In this document: positions 57,601 to 64,000 of the stretch, piece after piece
How positions within the stretch are numbered: the stretch's first letter is position 1
Layout: every line of letters begins with the position of its first letter
Origin: Apophysomyces variabilis
Taxonomy: Eukaryota; Mucoromycota; Mucoromycetes; Mucorales; Mucoraceae
Assembly (NCBI GenBank): GCA_002749535.1
Contig: MZZL01000134.1
Location: 372,001 to 436,000, forward strand
Length of the DNA stretch: 64,000 nucleotides
Direction: 5' to 3'
Made by a program: the position numbers and the translations under genes
Notes under the pieces: generated by a model
What the model was told of the DNA's origin: nothing
Databases searched by the model: none
The model's input: only the letters and a program-made list of their open reading frames with translations

Positions 57601-59303
57601 TGGCAAGATGAGTTATCTTAGCTTTTACATTCAACGCAAAGAAAGTTTCCACGGAGTCAGCGAAAAGGCGATCTTGGAACCTGTTCCTAAGCTGCCAAAC
57701 ATTTGACATCAAGCATTTTGCCTAATCACAATTTATTTGTTTTATCAAAGCTCTACTAGTCTCGGACCCTACCAAAGTATCATTATTTAGCCCATATTGG
57801 CTTAGACCAAAGGTCTCTAGAGTACTTGCTTGTATGCCATAGTTACGCTAAGTCATTTAATGAAAAAAAAACGTGGAATTTACCTACGTAAGACGGTACA
57901 GAAAAAAAAAGAATACTATGAATGGTGCAACCTTTAGCCTCTGACGTTAGATAATGGCAGGGAGCGAGGTACAAAATAAATGCACACAACATTAATAAAT
58001 AAGAATAAGCCAAGACAGTGAGCCATGTTTCCTCCCCCCAGTGAGCTTCCGAGTTACACTACTTTCTCGTTTTTCTTTTCTTTTCTTTTTTTTGTTCCTC
58101 GCAAATACATTGCTTTGGTAAAGAAAGAAAATGGATGTGGTGAGGATTGATGCCAAGCTTTAATACTTTCTTCGATCCATTTGAACAATTCTTGGCAGTA
58201 ACTTTAGGAAGAGACCTAATATGTTGTTACTAGATGGAGGTGGATCCGACACGGGTTATTCTTGTATCACCATAAAAGTTAGGTTGATGATCCTTAGCTG
58301 AGGAGAAGAGGCAACGAGATGGAAAGAAAAAAAAGAACGAGAAAAGAAGTGTCTCTATTAGGGAATGTCTCTTTCCTAGCCACTGCAATTAAAGGGAGAG
58401 GTGAAAGGGGCACAATAGGATCACCTTAATGGTTTAAGGTTAATGTGATACATGCTTTGTGCCAACTTTAAAAAATCCCAATCGTACCATTGGCCTTCCT
58501 CGCGTGGTAAGCTGAACCTTGTTCTGGTACCTGAAGTTAGATGGTCCTTTTTTCTTCGGCCGAGGATATCCGAAAAAAAAAGGTAGGATCCGACTATACC
58601 GTAAACGTGAATTGCTTGGTAAGTCTGTTGTGTTCTACGCGTGTGCCACAAAAGTAAAACTGTTTCCCTACTGGAATGGAGATGATCGACTCGTTTTTTT
58701 TATTTCTCTCCGTCTAAATTAGAACGGTACTGTATATCGCGCCGGTACATTAGAAAAACATAAAGGCCGCCATGGGCAGATCTGAATAACCGATCTGGCA
58801 CAAGCGAGATTAAATAAAATAACCGGTTATTTTATTTGTTCAGTTTCCATAATTACAGTACTGTAGGAAAGTAAGTATGAGATGAAGAGAAAAAAATGTA
58901 AGAAAAAACAAGAGATTAGAAAGCATATAGAATGTTTGGTGTTTTTTTCCAGAAAAAAGATGAGATCAATCGATTGATGGGTTGAGTTATAAGAAACAAA
59001 GTAGATAGGTAGGCTAGATAGTTTTAGATGTCAAATGTTCAAAGAGAGAATCGGAGAAAAGATATATAGTTAGATAGCAAAATAGATAGCAAGATAGAGA
59101 ATGGGATGGGGTGAGATGGGGTTGAAGGATTGCGGAAACATGTCGACATGAGGAAGAATAAAGGGGAAGTAGAAGAGAAGAGAAAAAAAAAGATGAAAGA
59201 GAGAGAAAGAGAATGAGAGGACAAATCAAGCATGATGATAGTTTAAAGAGAAGGTACACAATGATTTAGACTTTTTGTTTTGAAAGGGAATAGACCAGCT
59301 TGT
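54623..59303. other. Gene-poor stretch of about 4.7 kb
   Basis: No conserved protein could be found on either strand. The minus-strand 64-codon frame at 57518-57712 has a protein-like look (FQDRLFADSVETFFALN) but no motif or clear neighbours. The stretch contains the assembly gap and, at 59040-59230, purine-rich sequence with repeated agatag units. Confidence 0.35.
56793..56974 (+). other. Assembly gap of 142 N within a poly-T tract
   Basis: Positions 56813-56954 are N, with at least 20 T on each side. The true sequence probably includes a long homopolymer or T-rich repeat that stopped assembly; the real length is unknown. Confidence 0.95.
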
Positions 59304-59516
59304 TCAATAGTAGGTACGTGCAATTGGATAGGTATAGCCTCCGTACATCAACAGCATTTCGGACGTGTCGACATAGACATCTTGATTACCAAAGGAACGA
59401 CTAGTGATCCAGCTAGCAGATTCACGGGACCAGAGGACTTCCAGATGTTGTTGTGATTCGTTGTCAAACACGATCCACTGGGATCCAGAAGCGTAAACCC
59501 ATCGAATAGTAGACAT
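59304..59516 (-). CDS. Small WWE-like domain protein
   Basis: A 70-residue single-exon frame from the first ATG. Almost all of it resembles one WWE fold: WVYASGSQWIVFDNESQQHLE at the start, a central WITSRSF, then VYVDTSEMLLMYGGYTYPIAR, comparable with the WWE end pattern 'Y.(I/V)D...M.Q.N..TG..R.I.R'. WWE domains bind poly- or iso-ADP-ribose in ubiquitin ligases such as RNF146 and in PARPs, normally next to other domains. Here it stands alone, so any ligand role is inference. A TATA box lies 109 bp upstream. Confidence 0.65.
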   Translation of the reverse strand: MSTIRWVYASGSQWIVFDNESQQHLEVLWSRESASWITSRSFGNQDVYVDTSEMLLMYGGYTYPIARTYY

Positions 59517-59624
59517 TGTTCGCTTTGCTGTTAGAACAGTTTGTTTTTCTTGATCTGTAAGAAGGTTAAAGAAGAGAATCTTTTGTTTTCTGATCTAAAA
59601 CCCTGAAATAAAAAACTAGCAGGG

Positions 59625-59633
59625 CCTTTTATA
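59625..59633 (-). promoter_or_regulatory. TATA box of the WWE-like gene
   Basis: The minus strand reads TATAAAAGG about 109 bp upstream of the start at 59516, nearly the same spacing as in the secreted protein gene. Confidence 0.6.
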
Positions 59634-60107
59634 TGCTATTTATTTTTTATTTAGCGCTTCATCTGTCAGGGTGTTCTAAGCCATGAAGCAAGGACAGATG
59701 GCCATGCCATTTCCTCTAAATAACCTATATTTGGTATCATGAATAGGAAAAAAAAGCTTTTTTTTTATTCTGGGCTGAGCACGAAGGGTACACAAAGCAC
59801 AAAAGAGAGGCCGCTTTCTAAGCGGAGGGTCGCATGATCTAAAACTCTAACCAGCCGTTTCCGCCGCCACGCACAGCACAACGACCCAAAAAACAGGGCC
59901 CAACAATATTAGGCTTGCTGGCAGAAAAAAAAGTTCAGCGTCACCTTACTGTTGTTCACAGGCTGTTATTTTTCGCCATTGACCGGTGTTCATCCCTTAG
60001 CCAAATCTAAACTCAGCCCACACTGCAAAAAAGTGTGGCCCACGCGACTCTCCTAAAAAGCAAAAAAGCCTTTTGTAGGCTAGTATAACAATAAAAAAGT
60101 ACCTGAC
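59634..60107. promoter_or_regulatory. Divergent intergenic region, WWE-like and Abitram-family genes
   Basis: About 0.5 kb holding the Abitram-family promoter and the distal promoter of the WWE-like gene. Poly-A and poly-T runs occur at about 59749-59767. No clear TATA element is seen on the plus strand. Confidence 0.35.
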
Positions 60108-60563
60108 ATGACTTCGCATGAGCATGATTACGATTTGGTCAATGCCAAAGAGATAACAAAGGACTGGGGCAACGATCCTACCGCGTTCCTTCCTCGTTAT
60201 TATACAATGTACCATCACCAACAAGATCCCATTTACGTCCGCCAGTCGCCCAGCAAAGTCTGTGTTGTGGGATTGCTCCCAAACCATGCCATTCTGAAAG
60301 ACGCCTCTTCGAAATCGGAAATCAAGGTCACCCAAAAAGTGACATGCGGAGCCAAAGTGCAACCACACACTGTGATCTGCGAACTAATGGCTGGCGATCA
60401 AGTCTATCCGATCAAAGCAGCCATGCATGGCAAACTCTTGGAAGTAAACCCACGTATCTCGGAATTACTTTACACGCGACCCCTAGACAACGGATTTATT
60501 GCAGTCATTATGTCAAGATGGGAGGACCCTGAGACCCAATTGAAAGATTTTGTCAAACAATAA
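60108..60563 (+). CDS. Abitram/Simiate (FAM206) family protein
   Basis: A single exon of 151 residues. It matches the FAM206A family in order: FLPRYYTMYHHQQ..PIYVRQSPSKVCVVGLLPNHAIL, a middle beta segment CGAKVQPHTVICELMAGDQVYPIKAAMHGKLLEVN, and the close LLYTRPLDNGFIAVIMSRWEDPE. The C-terminal half has the lipoyl/glycine-cleavage-H-like beta fold described for the family (no lipoyl lysine motif is obvious). In mammals Abitram/Simiate is found in nuclear speckles and filopodia and binds actin; the fungal role is unknown. The start is the first ATG of the frame. It converges on the OGDH gene, with 251 bp between stop codons. Confidence 0.88.
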   Translation: MTSHEHDYDLVNAKEITKDWGNDPTAFLPRYYTMYHHQQDPIYVRQSPSKVCVVGLLPNHAILKDASSKSEIKVTQKVTCGAKVQPHTVICELMAGDQVYPIKAAMHGKLLEVNPRISELLYTRPLDNGFIAVIMSRWEDPETQLKDFVKQ

Positions 60564-60814
60564 GGGTTTATGCCACGACAAACACGAACACAACCACGCA
60601 CAGACGCGAACAAAAAATCAACCATCTCCTTATACACCATCAGTTCCCCATCAATGATATAGCTTGTATATCTTTACTGCCCAGGCTGATCACTGCAATA
60701 GCACTCTATGTATTGTTTTTGTTTTAAAATGGTTATATAAATTAAGGATGCATAACAATGTAAAAAAGTTTATTCATGGTTTTTGGCTTGGTTTGTTTTC
60801 TTCATTGGTTGTCT

Positions 60815-63800
60815 TTACCAGACGGGGATACCAGATTCAATCTCCTTGGGCTTGGTAGGTTCACCCAACAAAGCAGCACTCAAGAAATCGTATTCTTCCA
60901 AGAAGTGCTTCTTCTTGTTACCAGTGGCAACGGATGCAGAAGGCTCACGGCCGGTGTATTTGACGGATTTACCAGCATGATGTGTGGTTTGAGATAATGA
61001 GGTCGTGATTCTTGATTGGACGTGTTGCCATGCACCCATGTTCATTGGCTCTTCTTGACACCAGATCACTTCGGCGTTGGGATATTTATCAGCATGCTCC
61101 TTAACTTGCTCGTAAGGGAAGGGGTTCAATTGTTCCACACGGGAGATGGCAACATTATTGAGCTTGTTCTGCTCACGGGCACGTAACAAAGCATAGTACA
61201 CCTGGCCTGTGCACAGCACGTGTTTCGTGATCTTTTCAGCAGACTCCAAGTGTTCGGGATGAGGATCCGGAAGGTACAACTGGAAGTGAGTTTCGCCAGT
61301 CATTTCAGCCAAGCTGGATCTGGCCAAGGGATGACGAAGCATGGCCTTGGAGAAAGGCAAGATCAACTAGAAATAACAAAGACATAGTGAGTAAAACCAT
61401 GTTGCTCTTTGATGCAAAAAGGTTCTTCTATGCTTACAGGCTTTCTGAATTCACGGCAGATCTGACGGCGAAGGACGTGGAAGTACTGGGCGGGGGTGGA
61501 AGCGTAGACAACCTGCATGTTGCAGTCCTGGTGCTGACGTGAAAGTTTCTCGGGCGAGGGGTAGATGTATGGGTTGTCATCGCACATCTGCAAGTAACGT
61601 TCAATTCTAGCAGAAGAGTGTTCAGGACCTTGACCGTCGTAACCATGGGGAAGGGACATCACAAGGCCAGAGCGCTGAAGCCACTTCTGCTCACCGGCAG
61701 AAATGAATTGGTCAACAATACATTGGGCGTTGTTGGCAAAGTCACCGAATTGAGCTTCCCACATCACCAAAGCGTTGGGATCCACAAGGGAGTAACCCAG
61801 CTCGAAACCAAGTACACCGAACTCGGACAAGGAGGAGTTGGAGATAGACAAAGCACCTTGCTCGGGAGAAATATGGTTCAACAAGGTATATTTGTTGGCA
61901 TTCTCTTGATCGTGCAAAACAGCATGACGCTGAGAGAAGGTACCACGTTCGACATCCTGACCGGAAACGCGTACGTGCTTGCCCTCCAAAAGCAAAGATC
62001 CCCAAGCCAAAGCTTCGGCAGTCGACCAGTCAATGTCCTTGCCTTCCTTCAAGTTCTTCTCGCGGTTGTTGATGATTCTCTTCAAGTTACGGTGAACGTT
62101 AAAGTTCTGGGGAAGAGTGGTCAAAGCCTTGCCAACTTGGTGCAAGGTCTCTTCGGAAACACCAGTGGGGAAGTGATCCAAGACTTCTTCAGCCAATTCC
62201 TTAGGCGATTTGAAGCCTGCCAAGCAGTTAGTTTTTTGTTTTGCGCAATCTTCTTATTTATCTCATTTCACTTACCAGGCCATGAGCTGGACAACCATTC
62301 GCGGGAAGTGGGTTTGTAGTCCTTGCTTCTAGCATAGCTCTCCTCAAGGATTTCCCAGACACGCTTCTTGTTTGCATTGATCTCCTCTTCGGTAAAGGTA
62401 CCTTCCTTCTTCAACTGTTCGGTGTACTTCTCAGCAACAGGCTTTTGCTTGGAGATGGCTTGATACATCTTGGGCTGAGTGAAGCTGGGCTGATCAGTTT
62501 CGTTGTGACCATGCTTTCTGTAGCAGACAAGGTCAATGACGACGTCTCTGTGGAAGGTCTGACGCCAGTCAGCGGCAAGTTGCATGACATAAGTCACGGC
62601 TTCAACATCATCACCATTGACGTGGAAGACAGGGGCATTAATGGACTTGGCGATATCGGTACAGTAGGGGGTGGAACGGCCATAACGGGGATCGGTGGTG
62701 AAACCAATCTGATTGTTCACAACGATGTGGATGGTACCACCAGTAGAGTAGGCAGGCAAATCATGGAAGCCCATGGTTTCGTACACAACACCTTGTCCAG
62801 CAAAGGCAGCATCACCGTGCATCAAGACAGCCATGGAGTGCTTGCCCTCAATGTCGTTGCTGTAGTATTGCAAAGCTCTGGTCTTACCAAGAACGACAGG
62901 GTCAACGGCTTCCAAGTGAGAGGGATTGGCGACCAAAGAAAGGTGGACACGTTTACCGGAAGGAGTAGGACGAACATAGTTCATACCGAGATGGTACTTG
63001 ACGTCACCGGAACCTTCCTCAGAAGGAGCAAGAGAACCGCTGAATTCGCAGAAAATAGATTCGTTGGGCTTGCGGACAACGTTGCTGAGGACGTTCAAAC
63101 GACCACGGTGAGGCATACCAATAACGATGGACTCGACGCCAAGGTCAACCGAACGGTCAATCTAACCCAACTAGATAAGTTCACAAAACACGACCAAAAC
63201 CAACACGTTACTCACCATGGCCTTCATACCAGGGATAAGGGATTCACCACCCTCAAGACCGAAACGCTTCTCAGAGGGGTACTTAGATGCAACAAAACGT
63301 TCAAAGCTGTCAGACCATGTGAGACGGTCGAGGATCATACGCTTTTCATCCACAGAAAACTTGTAGGGTTGAGGGTTCTCGATACGCGAACGGATCCAGT
63401 CGCACTGTGCACGATCAGGGATGTGAATGTACTCAATACCGATGGAACCGCCTAAATAACATCCATTATCAGTAAACTCAATCACCTCCTTTTTTTTGCC
63501 TTTCCCAAAAAAGTGGACTTGTCCTACTTACAGTAGATTTTCTGCAAGACATCAATGATTTCGCGCAATGTCAATTCCTTGTTAGTCTGACCAAGAGCGG
63601 GCAAGATACCGGGACCAAGAGTGAATTTACGATCAAGGTCTCTTTCAGTAAAACCGTAGAAGGAGTATTGAAGCTCGGGAGGAGAGCTGTGCTTAAGGTC
63701 GGCATGCTGAATACCCAAGGGGTCCAAATTGGCGATATGATGACCGCGCACCTGATAGGCTCTCACGAGGAGCTGAATCTTCATATGGTCAATGACTTCC

Positions 63801-64000
63801 TTGGACGATGCGTTTGCAGGGTCAGTGATAGTGGCACCGGGCAAGTCGGGGAGGCGTGCACTTGCGGAGGGGAACAAGGTAGGTGGAGGAGTGTAAGCCT
63901 GACTGGGAGGCACGCCGTTGGCCATATTCTTAAAGTAGATTTGCCATGACAAATGGACACTGGAGGGTTCTCGCAACCAGGCCTCATACATTTCCTCGAT
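60815..64000 (-). CDS. KGD1: 2-oxoglutarate dehydrogenase E1 component, mitochondrial (5' end cut by window)
   Basis: Five exons are visible on the minus strand, 63532-64000, 63216-63451, 62276-63161, 61438-62216 and 60815-61366, giving 973 residues in phase; only the mitochondrial presequence and a few more N-terminal residues lie outside. Landmarks are [105 protein letters not shown], the thiamine-diphosphate loop [11 protein letters not shown]...[16 protein letters not shown], and the C-terminal [16 protein letters not shown] and [23 protein letters not shown]. It catalyses the first step of the TCA-cycle 2-oxoglutarate dehydrogenase complex with Kgd2 and Lpd1. Codon use is strongly biased, as in highly expressed genes, which also creates long antisense frames. 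Confidence 0.98.

Noticed and set aside
59040..59230. A Ser/Leu/Phe-rich minus-strand open frame with a membrane-like look.
   Set aside because: It is the translation of the CT-rich strand in the 3' flank of the WWE-like gene and lacks any conserved feature.
62445..63455. A 336-codon plus-strand open frame.
   Set aside because: It is antisense to the OGDH exons; the strong codon bias of that gene removes stops from the opposite strand. The 61618-62319 frame is explained the same way.

Overview
The window looks like nuclear DNA of an early-diverging fungus, most likely Mucoromycota (Mucorales-like). The reasons are a moderately AT-rich genome, introns mostly of about 50-110 nt with GT-AG ends, single-copy eukaryotic genes including ATG101 (absent from budding yeast), a SEY1-type ER fusion GTPase, an SKT5-like chitin synthase activator and ankyrin-DHHC and DIL-ankyrin proteins of fungal type. 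There are no bacterial operons, CRISPR arrays, rRNA or tRNA genes that I can support. Most gene models below were built by hand by joining exons whose splice phases agree, so exon edges are inferred unless stated.

Layout. 1-6 kb: the 3' end of a CLASP/TOG-like microtubule gene, a TEA-domain transcription factor with a C-terminal YAP-binding-like domain, and a FYVE protein. 6.3-8 kb: DCAF7/WDR68 WD40 protein, divergent from the FYVE gene. 10.3-11.2 kb: a secreted helical-repeat protein. 14.3-16.7 kb: a short Rab3GAP regulatory subunit. 17.8-19.6 kb: an F-box protein. 22-25.1 kb: SEY1. 26.3-36.1 kb: an accessory block with three related C2H2 zinc-finger genes, all on the minus strand, interspersed with two decayed Tc1/mariner-type transposase remnants. 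38.7-41.3 kb: ankyrin-DHHC palmitoyltransferase. 41.5-42.6 kb: ATG101. 43.1-44.3 kb: MoCF/CinA-like protein. 44.5-47.1 kb: SKT5-like Sel1 protein with a CaaX box. 47.2-49.6 kb: an ankyrin-DysF-FYVE protein. 51.0-53.6 kb: ankyrin-DIL protein. 53.9-54.6 kb: PRKRIP1-like spliceosomal factor. 54.6-59.3 kb: gene-poor, with a 142-N assembly gap inside poly-T. 59.3-59.5 kb: a small WWE-like protein. 60.1-60.6 kb: Abitram/Simiate family. 60.8-64 kb: 2-oxoglutarate dehydrogenase E1, cut by the window end.

Several genes touch membrane traffic and lipid recognition (two FYVE proteins, Rab3GAP regulatory subunit, SEY1, DHHC transferase, ATG101, DIL-ankyrin), but they are not arranged as a cluster and no shared regulation is visible. 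The most interesting points are a candidate 27-nt intron that splits the zinc knuckle of a FYVE finger, an animal-like TEAD layout, the local zinc-finger paralog block, a secreted lysine/alanine helical repeat protein and a free-standing WWE-like miniprotein.
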